This document shows, piece by piece, positions 1-8,863 of a stretch of DNA of 16,074 bases. This stretch comes from Pseudomonadota bacterium (GTDB lineage: Bacteria > Pseudomonadota > Alphaproteobacteria > Rhodospirillales > 2-02-FULL-58-16). The first letter of the stretch is position 1; every line of letters begins with the position of its first letter. The notes beneath the pieces are model-generated. The model was not told where the DNA came from. It did no database searches and worked only from the letters and a program-made list of their open reading frames with translations. Where the stretch lies: contig JACZWD010000036.1 of assembly GCA_022572335.1 (NCBI GenBank), positions 1 to 16,074 on the forward strand. Reading direction: 5' to 3'. A program made the translations under genes and the position numbers.

Positions 1-480
1 TGTCGTCGTAGGCCCCGATCGCGTCCTCAAATCTCTTGGCCTCTCCGAGCGCCACGCCTTTGTTTAACAGCGCCCTGGCGACCGCTTCACGCAATGCCGG
101 CTCCTCGGCGTCACCGAACCGCCGCACTACCTCGTGGTAGGCCGCTATTGCGTCCTCCAACTTCTTGGCCTCTTCGAGCGTCCCGCCCTTGTTGAACAGT
201 GCCTTGGCGACCTGTTCACGCAATGCTAGCTCCTCGGCGTCACCGAACCGCCGCACTATGTCGTCGTAGGCCCCGATCGCGTCCTCCAATCTCTTGGCCT
301 CTCCGAGCGCCACGCCTTTGTTGAACAGCGCCCCGGCGACCGTTTCACGCAATGCCGGCTCCTCGGCGTCGCCGAACCGCCGCACCACCTCGTCCGAGGC
401 CGCTATCGCGTCCTCCAATTTCGCGGCCTTTTGGAGTGCCACGCCCTTGTTGACAAGCGCCATGGCCTTGTGAACGGGGG
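1..480. repeat. 129-bp tandem repeats (43 codons each) inside the TPR gene
   Basis: Units begin at 1, 130, 259 and 388 with a period of exactly 129 bp, so the reading frame is preserved. Units 1 and 3 differ at only about six positions, while unit 2 differs more from both. This suggests duplication of a two-unit, 258-bp block. The fourth unit is degenerate and similarity ends near 470-480. The array continues past the left edge. Confidence 0.9.
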
Positions 481-1258
481 TCGCTTCCTTCGAACGGGCC
501 GCGTGATTGAAAGCTTCCGCCGCCCTTAGGTAATTGTCGTTAAGATAGGCGTCGATACCCATCGAAAACCAGTCAGGGAACATCTTTTCGGAGTCTGGCT
601 TGGCCTTGGCCTCCCGCGAGGCGCGGTCGATTTCCGCCTTGTCATCGGGCGAGATTGCCGCTTCCTCGCGCCTCGCAACCGAACCACTGATTCGATCCAA
701 GATTTCATCGATCTCCGCCCCCTTTGCTTTGAAAGCTTCCAGCATGACGCGGATCTCACGCCCAGCGTCGTCGACCATCTTATCGATCTTATCCTTTGCC
801 TCCGCGGTCAGCTGCTCCAGGATTTTGGCGCCCTCCTTGTCAATCCATTTTTCGACCACATCCTCCGCCTGCTTGCGGGCGGAAAAGTATGCGGTGAATG
901 CAGCCGCTACGGTCGCGAGTGCAATGAAAACTGCCAGAAGTGTGATGGTGTTTGAGTTTTGTGCCGCGCTTAATGACAAATCTTCGACCCGCAGGTCCTG
1001 TGCGCTGATTTGCTTCTGGAGGCCCTCGATGCGCAGGCGGGTCGTCTCGTCCAGGTGTTTGAGGTCCCGGTCCAATAAGTTCTGTTCCCGACGGAGGTTG
1101 GTAGTCCCTTGGTCTGTTCCGGGCGCGGCCGGAGCGGTTGCGGGAGCCGGGGTGGCCGCCGCCTTCGCCGTGCCCGCGTTTTCCGCCGCCGCCCCTGCCT
1201 GTCCCGCCATGGTAACGGCGAGAATCAAAAGCAGCGCGCAAGCCAGACCTGAACGCAT
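1..1258 (-). CDS. Membrane-anchored TPR-repeat protein, 3'-truncated by the window
   Basis: This minus-strand frame is open from an ATG at 1258 to the window edge, giving about 419 residues without a stop; the C-terminus lies outside. A purine-rich AAGGGGG sits about 5 nt upstream of the ATG. Residues 1-25 look like a signal peptide (hydrophobic core, then AGAAA). Residues 26-50 are Ala/Pro/Thr-rich, 55-95 are charged and probably coiled-coil, and about 103-125 form a clear transmembrane helix. A long charged helical stretch follows, then TPR-like helices from about 230. From about residue 265 there are near-identical 43-residue repeats with the pattern A-L-x-N-K-G-V-A-L-G-E, L-E-D-A-I-x-A-Y-D, V-V-R-R-F-G-D-A-E-E-P-A-L-R-E. 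Such repeats form superhelical protein-binding scaffolds. If the signal peptide is cleaved, the single helix would put the repeats in the cytoplasm; an uncleaved first helix would reverse this. Partner and role are unknown. It is divergent from radA. Confidence 0.85.
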   Translation of the reverse strand, partial: MRSGLACALLLILAVTMAGQAGAAAENAGTAKAAATPAPATAPAAPGTDQGTTNLRREQNLLDRDLKHLDETTRLRIEGLQKQISAQDLRVEDLSLSAAQNSNTITLLAVFIALATVAAAFTAYFSARKQAEDVVEKWIDKEGAKILEQLTAEAKDKIDKMVDDAGREIRVMLEAFKAKGAEIDEILDRISGSVARREEAAISPDDKAEIDRASREAKAKPDSEKMFPDWFSMGIDAYLNDNYLRAAEAFNHAARSKEATPVHKAMALVNKGVALQKAAKLEDAIAASDEVVRRFGDAEEPALRETVAGALFNKGVALGEAKRLEDAIGAYDDIVRRFGDAEELALREQVAKALFNKGGTLEEAKKLEDAIAAYHEVVRRFGDAEEPALREAVARALLNKGVALGEAKRFEDAIGAYDD

Positions 1259-1418
1259 GGAACCCCCTTCGCGCGGTCGTGGAGGTTGAAACCTCACCCA
1301 CCCGTTATCTGGTTATGAAGGAAGACGGCACCGGAGGCAAGGAAGCGGGGTCGAGGGCCGGCATACGGTACGGACGCCTTGATAGACGCCTTGTGTTGGC
1401 CCACCGAATCCCGTAAAC

Positions 1419-1461
1419 GCAGGGTGTCTGAGGACGGCCGGTGACCGTCCGTCGACCCTGC
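1419..1461. promoter_or_regulatory. Compound inverted repeat in the radA upstream region
   Basis: GCAGGGT (1419-1425) pairs with ACCCTGC (1455-1461). Nested inside, GGACGG (1432-1437) pairs with CCGTCC (1445-1450) around a 7-nt loop. In RNA this would be a two-tier hairpin ending 12 nt before the radA Shine-Dalgarno. No T-run follows, so it does not look like a classical terminator; a leader structure or operator is possible. The same 228-bp divergent spacer (1259-1486) also has a direct repeat GACGCCTTG at 1373 and 1385. I see no convincing -35/-10 pair in it. Confidence 0.5.
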
Positions 1462-1473
1462 GCCCCATGCCCT

Positions 1474-1486
1474 GGAGGACCGGCGT

Positions 1487-1489
<3 letters not shown>
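1474..1489 (+). promoter_or_regulatory. Shine-Dalgarno and CTG start codon of radA
   Basis: GGAGG at 1474-1478 lies 8 nt before CTG at 1487. This is the only start-like codon with a good ribosome site upstream of the zinc finger. It gives the N-terminus M-A-R-E-S-A-L-Y-V-C-Q-Q-C, which matches the usual spacing between the RadA start and its first CxxC. An ATG at 1467 is in a different frame. Confidence 0.7.
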
Positions 1490-2936
<1,447 letters not shown>

Positions 2937-2944
<8 letters not shown>

Positions 2945-3611
2945 CCTGCCGGTCAATGTCACGGACATCGGCGTCGGCGTGGTGCTGCTGGTCTCGGCGC
3001 TGTTGGCGTATGTGCGCGGCTTCGTCCACGAGGTGCTGGCGGTGGGGGGTTGGATCGGCGCCATTTTCGCCACCATCTACGGCTTCCCCTATGTGAAACC
3101 GTTTGCCCGCGACCTGATCGACCTGCAGTGGGCTGCCGATCTGACCGCCGGCGCGGTCGTTTTCATCGTCAGTCTCGTCGTCCTGTCGATCGTCACCCGG
3201 AAGATTTCCAAACGGGTCCAGGCGAGCATGTTGAACGCCCTTGACCGGTCGCTTGGATTTCTGTTCGGAATCGTCCGCGGCGCGGCGCTGGTCAGCCTCG
3301 CCTACGTGGGCGTGGAAATGGTGCAGCCCGTGTCCGAGCAACCGCCGTGGCTGCGCTCGGCCCGCAGCATGCCGGTGATCGAGGCCGGGGCGCGGCTTTT
3401 GCGGTCGCTGATCCCCGACGACGACGATGGCGCCGCCGCTGTCGACGATGCCCGCGAACAGGCGCAAAGGATCCTTGATACGGAAAAGGCGATGCGCCAA
3501 ATGTTGAGTGCGCGACCCAAGGCCAGCGACACCGGCGCGCCCGGCGGCTACGGTGCGCACGAACGCCGCGACATGGAAAGGCTGATCGACAGCAGCCAAC
3601 AAGCCAAGTAA
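2937..3611 (+). CDS. cvpA: CvpA family inner-membrane protein
   Basis: The 224-residue product has the CvpA layout: a short N-terminus, four predicted membrane helices in the first 130 residues (about 10-30, 33-50, 65-85, 100-122), and a charged soluble C-terminal tail with an Asp/Ala-rich stretch near 160-170. The motifs A-Y-V-R-G-F-V-H-E-V-L and R-S-L-G-F-L-F-G-I-V-R-G are typical of the family. CvpA was named for colicin V production and is linked to envelope homeostasis; its molecular role is unsettled. The ATG lies inside the 3' end of radA (8-nt overlap), indicating translational coupling, and purF starts 24 nt after its stop. Confidence 0.93.
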
Positions 3612-3635
3612 GTTCCGGTTTACAGGACACTAGGT

Positions 3636-5090
3636 ATGCCGAAAACCCATCGCTTCGACGACGACCACCTGGGCGAGGAATGCGGCCTGTTCGGGATCTT
3701 CGGCTATGCCGACGCCGCCGCCCACACCGCCCTCGGCCTGCACGCGCTGCAGCACCGGGGCCAGGAGGCGGTGGGTATGGTCACCTTCAACGGGGAACAC
3801 TTCCACAGCCACCGGGCCCTCGGGCTGGTCGGCGACAACTTCAACTCCGAAGACGTCATCCGCCGGCTTCCCGGCGACCTGGCCATCGGCCATGTGCGCT
3901 ATTCGACCACGGGCGGCACGATCCTGCGCAACGTCCAGCCGCTGTTCGCCGAATTCGAATTCGGCGGCCTGGCCATCGCCCACAACGGCAACCTGACCAA
4001 CGCCTATTCGGTGCGCAAATCCCTGGTCCGGCGCGGCTGCATCTTCCAATCCACCATGGACACCGAGGTCATTATCCACCTCATCGCCACCAGCCGTAAG
4101 ACGACGGTGGTCGACCGCATGATCGACGCCCTGCGCCAGGTCGAGGGGGCGTATTCCCTGGTCGCGCTGACCGCAACCCAGTTGATCGGCGTGCGCGACA
4201 GGATAGGCGTCCGGCCGCTGGTGTTGGGCCGCATCGACGGCGCCTACATCCTGGCGTCGGAATCCTGTGCGTTCGACATCATCGGCGCCGAATTCGTCCG
4301 CGACGTGGAACCGGGCGAGATCGTGATCATCGAACGGGACGGGGTGCGCAGCGTGAAGCCCTTTGTCCCGGCGAAGCAACGGTTCTGCATCTTCGAGTAC
4401 ATCTACTTCGCCCGCCCCGACAGCGTGGTCGAGGACAAGAACGTGTACGCGGTGCGCAAGCGCATCGGCGCCGAGCTGGCCCGGGAAAGGCCCGTCGAGA
4501 CGGACATGGTGGTGCCGGTGCCCGACTCCGGCGTCCCCGCCGCCATCGGCTACGCGGAGGAGGCGGGAGCGCCCTTCGAGATGGGCATCATCCGCAACCA
4601 TTACGTGGGCCGCACCTTCATCGAACCCACGTCCCAGATCCGCCACCTTGGCGTCAAGCTCAAGCACAACGCCAACATCGCGCAACTGAAGAACAAGCGG
4701 GTGGTCCTGGTGGACGATTCCATCGTCCGCGGCATCACGTCGCTGAAGATCGTGGAGATGGTGCGCAGTGCGGGCGCCAGCGAGGTCCACATGCGTATCT
4801 CCAGCCCGCCCATCGCGCATTCGTGCTTTTACGGCATCGACACGCCCGAGCGCTCGGAACTGCTGGCCGCCAACTACGACGTCGAGGCCATGGCCCGGCA
4901 CATCGGGGTCGATACCCTCGCCTTCATCACCTTGGACGGCCTGTACAGGGCGGTCTGCGACGCCGACCGGGACGCCGACAGTCCCCAGTACTGCGACGCC
5001 TGCTTCACCGGCGACTACCCGATCCGGCTGGCCGACCGGGAAGACGGACCCGTTCCCGTGCAGCTGTCGCTCCTGACCGAGCAAGGATAA
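3636..5090 (+). CDS. purF: Amidophosphoribosyltransferase
   Basis: This enzyme makes 5-phosphoribosylamine from PRPP and glutamine, the first committed step of purine synthesis. The 484-residue protein starts with a 15-residue propeptide ending in Glu-Glu, and Cys16 (E-E-C-G-L-F-G-I) would become the N-terminal glutaminase nucleophile after processing. The glutaminase domain follows (L-Q-H-R-G-Q-E-A-V-G; R-Y-S-T-T-G). The PRPP-binding loop VVLVDDSIVRG is at about 356-366. Cysteines at 251, 397, 453 and 456 (the last two as CDAC) match the [4Fe-4S] ligands of the Bacillus-type enzyme, so this is the iron-sulfur, propeptide-processed class. An AGGAC-like ribosome site precedes the ATG. The SDR gene begins 2 nt after its stop. 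Confidence 0.98.
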   Translation: MPKTHRFDDDHLGEECGLFGIFGYADAAAHTALGLHALQHRGQEAVGMVTFNGEHFHSHRALGLVGDNFNSEDVIRRLPGDLAIGHVRYSTTGGTILRNVQPLFAEFEFGGLAIAHNGNLTNAYSVRKSLVRRGCIFQSTMDTEVIIHLIATSRKTTVVDRMIDALRQVEGAYSLVALTATQLIGVRDRIGVRPLVLGRIDGAYILASESCAFDIIGAEFVRDVEPGEIVIIERDGVRSVKPFVPAKQRFCIFEYIYFARPDSVVEDKNVYAVRKRIGAELARERPVETDMVVPVPDSGVPAAIGYAEEAGAPFEMGIIRNHYVGRTFIEPTSQIRHLGVKLKHNANIAQLKNKRVVLVDDSIVRGITSLKIVEMVRSAGASEVHMRISSPPIAHSCFYGIDTPERSELLAANYDVEAMARHIGVDTLAFITLDGLYRAVCDADRDADSPQYCDACFTGDYPIRLADREDGPVPVQLSLLTEQG

Positions 5091-5092
5091 CC

Positions 5093-5854
5093 ATGTCCGA
5101 TGCCGGCGGCGGCGCCCCGCCCAAGCGGGGCAAAACGCCCCGAACGGCCACGGGCGGGCGGGCCCTGGAGGGACGCATCGCCCTGGTCACCGGCGCCTCG
5201 CGCGGCATCGGGGCGGCGGTGGCGCGGCGCTTCGCCCGGGAAGGGGCGCACCTGATCCTAGCGGCGCGCACCCAGGGCGCCCTGGAAGAGCTGGACGACG
5301 AGGTCCGCGCCCTGGGCGGCAGCGTCACCCTGGTGCCCGGGGACCTGACCGACTTCGACGCCATCGACCGCATGGGCGCCGCCGTCTTCGAGCGCTTCAA
5401 GCGCCTCGACATCCTCATCGGCAACGCCGGCGCACTCGGCACCCTCAGCCCGCTCGGCCACATCGACGCGAAGACCTGGGACCAGGTGATGGCGATCAAC
5501 CTGACCGCCAACTGGCGGCTCATCCGCAGCTTCGATTCGCTGCTTCGCCTCTCGGACGCGGGCCGCGCCATCTTCGTCACCTCGGGCGTCGGCGCGCGGC
5601 CCTATTGGGGGGCATACGCGGTCAGCAAGGCGGCCCTGGAAACACTGGTCCGCATCTATGCGGCCGAGGTGGCCGAGACCAACGTGCGGGTCAACCTGCT
5701 CGACCCCGGCGCCATCCGCACGGCCATGCGCGCCCGGGCCTTCCCCGGCGAGGATCCGATGACGCTCGAGCCCGCGGACAGCATCACCGACCTCTTCGTC
5801 GAGCTGGCCCGGCCCGCCTGCACGCGCAACGGCGAACGCATCCAGGCGTATTGA
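5093..5854 (+). CDS. Short-chain dehydrogenase/reductase, YciK-like
   Basis: A 253-residue classical SDR with a Rossmann fold. The cofactor motif TGASRGIG is at 33-40, NAG at 111-113, a conserved Asn in A-I-N-L-T near 136, and the catalytic Ser164, Tyr175 and Lys179 lie in S-G-V-G...W-G-A-Y-A-V-S-K. The segment W-G-A-Y-A-V-S-K and the later D-P-G-A-I-R-T-A-M-R-A-R-A-F-P-G-E-D-P strongly resemble the enterobacterial YciK branch, whose substrate is not settled. The Arg after the cofactor motif suggests NADP(H), by inference. There is a 25-residue Gly/Lys/Arg-rich extension before the fold. The ATG at 5093 is 2 nt after the purF stop and has AAGGA about 5 nt upstream, so the gene is the last of the radA operon. 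Confidence 0.9.
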   Translation: MSDAGGGAPPKRGKTPRTATGGRALEGRIALVTGASRGIGAAVARRFAREGAHLILAARTQGALEELDDEVRALGGSVTLVPGDLTDFDAIDRMGAAVFERFKRLDILIGNAGALGTLSPLGHIDAKTWDQVMAINLTANWRLIRSFDSLLRLSDAGRAIFVTSGVGARPYWGAYAVSKAALETLVRIYAAEVAETNVRVNLLDPGAIRTAMRARAFPGEDPMTLEPADSITDLFVELARPACTRNGERIQAY

Positions 5855-5954
5855 AGCGTCCGCGCCCGGCGGCGGCTGGGAGAAGATTCCCGTTCCTGCC
5901 CGATTCTGTGGTACCGTCATGATGCGGCGCAAACGTAAGGACCGCACCGGCATG

Positions 5955-5974
5955 GCGCCCCGGCCGAGGGGCGC
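5955..5974 (+). other. GC-rich hairpin in the spacer before the DUF47 gene
   Basis: GCGCCCC (5955-5961) and GGGGCGC (5968-5974) form a perfect 7-bp stem with a 6-nt loop. There is no T-run, so it is not a standard terminator; it may fold in the leader of the DUF47/pit transcript. The rest of the spacer 5855-6012 shows no clear promoter. GGGAGG just upstream of 6013 is the ribosome site of the next gene. Confidence 0.4.
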
Positions 5975-6012
5975 GGGGGCGGCGGAGAAGGCCGTTTCAG
6001 GGGGAGGCAGGC

Positions 6013-6675
6013 ATGGCATTGACGAAGGAATTGGCGCTCTTCCGCCGGACCAAGTCGCTGGAAACCGAGATCGACGATTTCCTCGACAAGCTGTCCGAGT
6101 CCGGCATGGTCTTCGAGCACGCGGTGAAGCTGTACCTGGCCGACGGGAGGACCGAGGAGTTCGACGAAAAGCTTCGTCACGTCAACCAACTGGAAAGCAC
6201 CGCCGACCGCCTGCGCCGATCCGTCGAAACCCAGTTATACGCCGAGACGCTGATCCCCGAGTCCCGGGGCGACGTCCTGGGCCTGCTGGAAAACCTGGAT
6301 TCCGTGCTCAACCTTTTCGAGGGCGCCTTGTGGAGCTTCTCCATCGAAACCCCGGACATCCCTTCCGAGTACCACGCCGACTACGCGGCGCTGACCGAGA
6401 CCGCGGTGCAGGGCGTCGAATCCCTGGTCCTGGCGTCGAGGGCATTTTTCCGCAACATCGCGTCCGTCAGCGATCACATGCACAAGGTGATGTTCTACGA
6501 AAAGGAAGCCGACAAGGTGAGCACCAAGCTGAAACGGGCGATTTTCGCCTCCGACCTTCCGCTTAGCCACAAGGTGCATTTGCGCGACTTCGTCGAGCAC
6601 ATCGACAACGTGGCCGACAGGGCCGAGGACGTCGCCGACCGGCTGACCATCTACGCCATCAAACGGACCGTTTAA
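6013..6675 (+). CDS. DUF47 / PhoU-like Pit accessory protein
   Basis: The 220-residue, all-helical, highly charged protein fits the DUF47 (PhoU-related, TIGR00153-type) family in length and pattern. Recognisable pieces are F-E-H-A-V-K-L-Y near residue 33, an E-S-T-A-D-R-L-R-R helix near 62-70, E-K-E-A-D-K-V-S near 160, and the terminal D-F-V-E-H-I-D-N-V-A-D-R-A-E-D-V-A-D-R. The acidic E-x-x-A-D repeats resemble the metal-binding helices of PhoU. DUF47 genes typically sit beside low-affinity PiT transporters and are thought to control them. Here the TAA is immediately followed by the GTG of the transporter gene, consistent with coupled translation. A strong GGGAGG precedes the ATG. Confidence 0.92.
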   Translation: MALTKELALFRRTKSLETEIDDFLDKLSESGMVFEHAVKLYLADGRTEEFDEKLRHVNQLESTADRLRRSVETQLYAETLIPESRGDVLGLLENLDSVLNLFEGALWSFSIETPDIPSEYHADYAALTETAVQGVESLVLASRAFFRNIASVSDHMHKVMFYEKEADKVSTKLKRAIFASDLPLSHKVHLRDFVEHIDNVADRAEDVADRLTIYAIKRTV

Positions 6676-8160
6676 GTGGATATAGCGGTTCTGCTGTTCC
6701 TGAGCAGCGCCCTGTTCCTCGGTTGGGCGCTGGGCGGCAACGACGCCGCCAACGTGTTCGGCACCGCGGTCGGCACGCAGATGATCCGCTTCACCACGGC
6801 GGCCGTGATCTGCAGCGTGTTCGTCGTCCTCGGCGCCGTGATCAGCGGCGCCGGCCCGGCCGAGACCCTGGGCAGGCTGGGCGCGGTCAACGCGCTGGCC
6901 GGCTCCTTCATGGCCGCCTTTTCCGCCGCCCTCGCGGTCTATGTGATGACCAAGTTCGGCCTGCCCGTCTCCACCACCCAGGCGATCATCGGCGGCATCC
7001 TGGGCTGGAACCTGTTCAGCGAGACCGTGACCGACACCGACACGCTGTTCAAGATCCTCAGCACCTGGGTCCTCTGCCCGCTGTTGGCGGCCGGCTTCGC
7101 CATGGTGCTGTTCAAGATGGTCACCGCGTATTTGCGCACCTCCAGGCTGCACCTGCTGCGCACGGACGCCTACACCCGGCTGGGGCTGATCCTGGCCGGC
7201 GCGTTCGGCGCCTACAGCCTGGGCGCCAACAACATCGCCAACGTGGTGGGCGTTTTCGTCGCGTCTTCGCCGTTCAGCGATTTCTCCGTCTTCGGCCTGG
7301 CCACGTTTACCGCGGCCCAGCAACTCTTCCTGATCGGAGGACTCGCCATCGCCGTCGGCGTGCTCACCTATTCCAAGCGGGTGATGCTGACGGTGGGGAG
7401 CGGCCTTATGCCGTTGTCGCCGGTGGCCGCGTGGGTCGTCGTCGTCGCCCATTCCCTGGTCCTCATTCTGTTCGCCTCGGAAGGCCTGGAGCGGATGCTC
7501 GCCGCCAACGGGCTGCCGACCATCCCGCTGGTTCCGGTGTCCAGCTCCCAGGCCGTCGTCGGCGCCGTTCTCGGTATCGCCATCCTCAAGGGCGGGCGGG
7601 GAATCCGCTGGAATGTGCTGGGCGGCATCGGCATGGGATGGGTGCTGACTCCGCTGCTCGCCGGCCTCGTCTGCTTCATCGGCCTGTTCTTCCTGCAGAA
7701 CGTCTTCGGCCAGACGGTGTACCGCCCGGTGCCGTACGTGCTGTCCGAGCCGGTGCTCGAGCGCCTGGAACGGGCCGGGGTGAAGACCGACCGGCTTGGC
7801 GAGCTCAGGGGCCAGGCGTTCTCCTCGGCGCGGCGTTTTCGCCAGGCGCTCGGGGAGCGGATGGCGCTGACCGGCGACGACGAGGCCAAGCTCATGGCCT
7901 ATGCGGAGGTGGATCCGATGGCGATCGACCCGGCGCGCCTGCCGGACCTGGAAACGAGCCGGCTGAGCGCCGGCCAGGTTCAGGCGGTGCGCGGGCTGAC
8001 CGGACGAACGTTCCTGCATACATGGATGCTCGCCGAGGCCCTGGCCCGGGAGAGCGGCGAATGGCGCCCGCGTGAAAAGACGACGGAGAACAAGGCGCAC
8101 AACAAGAGATTGCGGAAAAATCTGGATTTCGTCTTCCGCACCTTCCGCGTCGGCGAATAG
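6676..8160 (+). CDS. pit: PiT-family inorganic phosphate transporter
   Basis: A 494-residue polytopic protein of the PiT family (metal-phosphate/H+ symport into the cytoplasm). Both halves carry the family signature in variant form: G-G-N-D-A-A-N-V-F-G near residues 20-29 and G-A-N-N-I-A-N-V-V-G near 183-192, each followed by P-V-S-T-T-Q or S-S-Q-A-V-type loops. About ten hydrophobic helices fill residues 1-350. The last roughly 140 residues (Y-V-L-S-E-P onward) are soluble and charged, a C-terminal extension of unknown role. The start is GTG directly abutting the upstream stop. No strong independent ribosome site is visible, so expression probably depends on translation of the DUF47 gene. 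A terminator follows. Confidence 0.95.
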   Translation: MDIAVLLFLSSALFLGWALGGNDAANVFGTAVGTQMIRFTTAAVICSVFVVLGAVISGAGPAETLGRLGAVNALAGSFMAAFSAALAVYVMTKFGLPVSTTQAIIGGILGWNLFSETVTDTDTLFKILSTWVLCPLLAAGFAMVLFKMVTAYLRTSRLHLLRTDAYTRLGLILAGAFGAYSLGANNIANVVGVFVASSPFSDFSVFGLATFTAAQQLFLIGGLAIAVGVLTYSKRVMLTVGSGLMPLSPVAAWVVVVAHSLVLILFASEGLERMLAANGLPTIPLVPVSSSQAVVGAVLGIAILKGGRGIRWNVLGGIGMGWVLTPLLAGLVCFIGLFFLQNVFGQTVYRPVPYVLSEPVLERLERAGVKTDRLGELRGQAFSSARRFRQALGERMALTGDDEAKLMAYAEVDPMAIDPARLPDLETSRLSAGQVQAVRGLTGRTFLHTWMLAEALARESGEWRPREKTTENKAHNKRLRKNLDFVFRTFRVGE

Positions 8161-8177
8161 ACACGGGCCACCAGCGC

Positions 8178-8212
8178 ACCGGCTCCCTTGCCGGGCCGGT
8201 TTCTTTTTTTTC
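8178..8212 (+). terminator. Intrinsic terminator after pit
   Basis: ACCGGC (8178-8183) pairs with GCCGGT (8195-8200) and runs straight into a T-rich tract (8200-8211, interrupted by one C). A second dyad, CGGTTTC (8197-8203) and GAAACCG (8214-8220), flanks the T-tract. It ends the DUF47-pit unit. Confidence 0.85.
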
Positions 8213-8315
8213 TGAAACCGCCGGAAAAAAATTCCCTGTGACGCCGATCACTGCGCGCCGGGTTGTATTGGTCTAACGTTCCACGCAACATCAACCCGAA
8301 CAGGGGATGGAAACC

Positions 8316-8399
8316 ATGTGGCAGCAGACAGTCCGAATCACGATCGCCGGCGTGATGGTGTGGACCGTGAGCGTGTTGGCGTTCGCGGTGGCCGGATAG
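8316..8399 (+). CDS. Possible 27-residue hydrophobic peptide (small membrane protein or signal-peptide relic)
   Basis: AGGGGA at 8302-8307 lies 8 nt upstream of ATG 8316, and the frame closes at TAG 8397-8399. The peptide begins M-W-Q-Q-T-V-R and continues as an unbroken hydrophobic helix ending A-F-A-V-A-G, long enough to cross a membrane. Two readings fit: an independent one-helix small protein, or the surviving signal peptide of the caspase-family gene whose 3' end lies just downstream in another frame. The good ribosome site argues that it is, or recently was, translated. An in-frame ATG at 8307 overlaps the ribosome site and is less likely. Confidence 0.4.
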   Translation: MWQQTVRITIAGVMVWTVSVLAFAVAG

Positions 8400-8440
8400 G
8401 ACGCCGCGCGAACCCTCCGGCCCTCCGGAGATGGGAGCGC

Positions 8441-8743
8441 GGCGCGAAGGTGGAATTGCGCAGCGGCGACTACGGGCAGCGGATGGCGCGCAAGCGCACG
8501 CGGGTGGCGCTTACGTCCGGCGGGCTGGAGCCGGTCGCGGATGCCGGCAGCGGCAGCCATTCGCCGTTCGCCACCGCCTTCATCGATGTCCTGAAGGCGA
8601 ATACCAGCGTCATGGACGGGACCGGGCTGTTCAGCCAGATACGGCGTCCGGTGATGCTCGGCGCCAACCAGACGCCCGAATATTCCGACGTGCGCAAGGC
8701 CGGCCACGAAGGCGGCGACTTCCTGTTCGTGCGCAAGCGTTAA
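8441..8743 (+). pseudogene. Orphan C-terminal fragment of a caspase-family (peptidase C14-like) protein
   Basis: About 100 codons ending at TAA 8743 encode a block typical of the end of alphaproteobacterial caspase-like domains: S-G-D-Y-G-Q-R-M-A-R-K-R-T-R-V-A-L-T-S-G, then E-P-V-A-D, H-S-P-F-A-T-A-F-I-D-V-L, L-F-S-Q-I-R-R-P-V, A-N-Q-T-P-E-Y-S-D-V-R-K-A-G-H-E-G-G-D-F-L-F-V-R. In these proteins the catalytic His and Cys lie upstream, and that part is absent here. The frame continues upstream but without recognisable family sequence and without a convincing start. I read this as a relic left by an internal or 5' deletion. A short in-frame ATG at 8483 could still give an 86-residue product, but it has no catalytic residues. 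Confidence 0.75.
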
Positions 8744-8769
8744 GGTCCTCTTCCCGTTCTCCCTGTCTT

Positions 8770-8798
8770 CTCCGCGTTTGATTTTTCTTAACGCAGAG
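8770..8798. repeat. Imperfect inverted repeat between convergent genes
   Basis: CTCCGCGTT (8770-8778) and AACGCAGAG (8790-8798) pair at 8 of 9 positions around an AT-rich loop. It lies between the caspase fragment and the end of the deoR-type gene. There is no T-run after the stem on either strand, so a terminator role is doubtful. The right arm continues as AACGCAGAGGACGCCGAGG, similar in style to dispersed intergenic GCAGAGGACGC-type repeats. Confidence 0.4.
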
Positions 8799-8863
8799 GA
8801 CGCCGAGGTACGTTGACGCTTTTATCGGCGCGGCCCGCCCGGGCCCGTCCGGCGCCCCGTGTA

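Noticed and set aside
1..480. CRISPR-like array
   Set aside because: The 129-bp units are contiguous, in frame and coding, with no unique spacers between short repeats.
600..1289. Plus-strand frame of 229 codons at the left end
   Set aside because: It is the Ser/Ala-rich antisense of the TPR gene, whose minus-strand frame has a signal peptide, ribosome site and repeats.
3630..5084. Minus-strand open frame (484 codons) opposite purF
   Set aside because: It mirrors purF almost exactly, has no recognisable domain, and purF is certain.
6235..8100. Minus-strand open frame (621 codons) opposite DUF47 and pit
   Set aside because: Low-complexity His/Gln/Asp/Gly-rich translation with no family motif; both opposing genes are well supported.
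8770..8798. Bidirectional terminator between the caspase fragment and the DeoR gene
   Set aside because: The stem has a mismatch and no T-run on either side; the T-rich part is in the loop.
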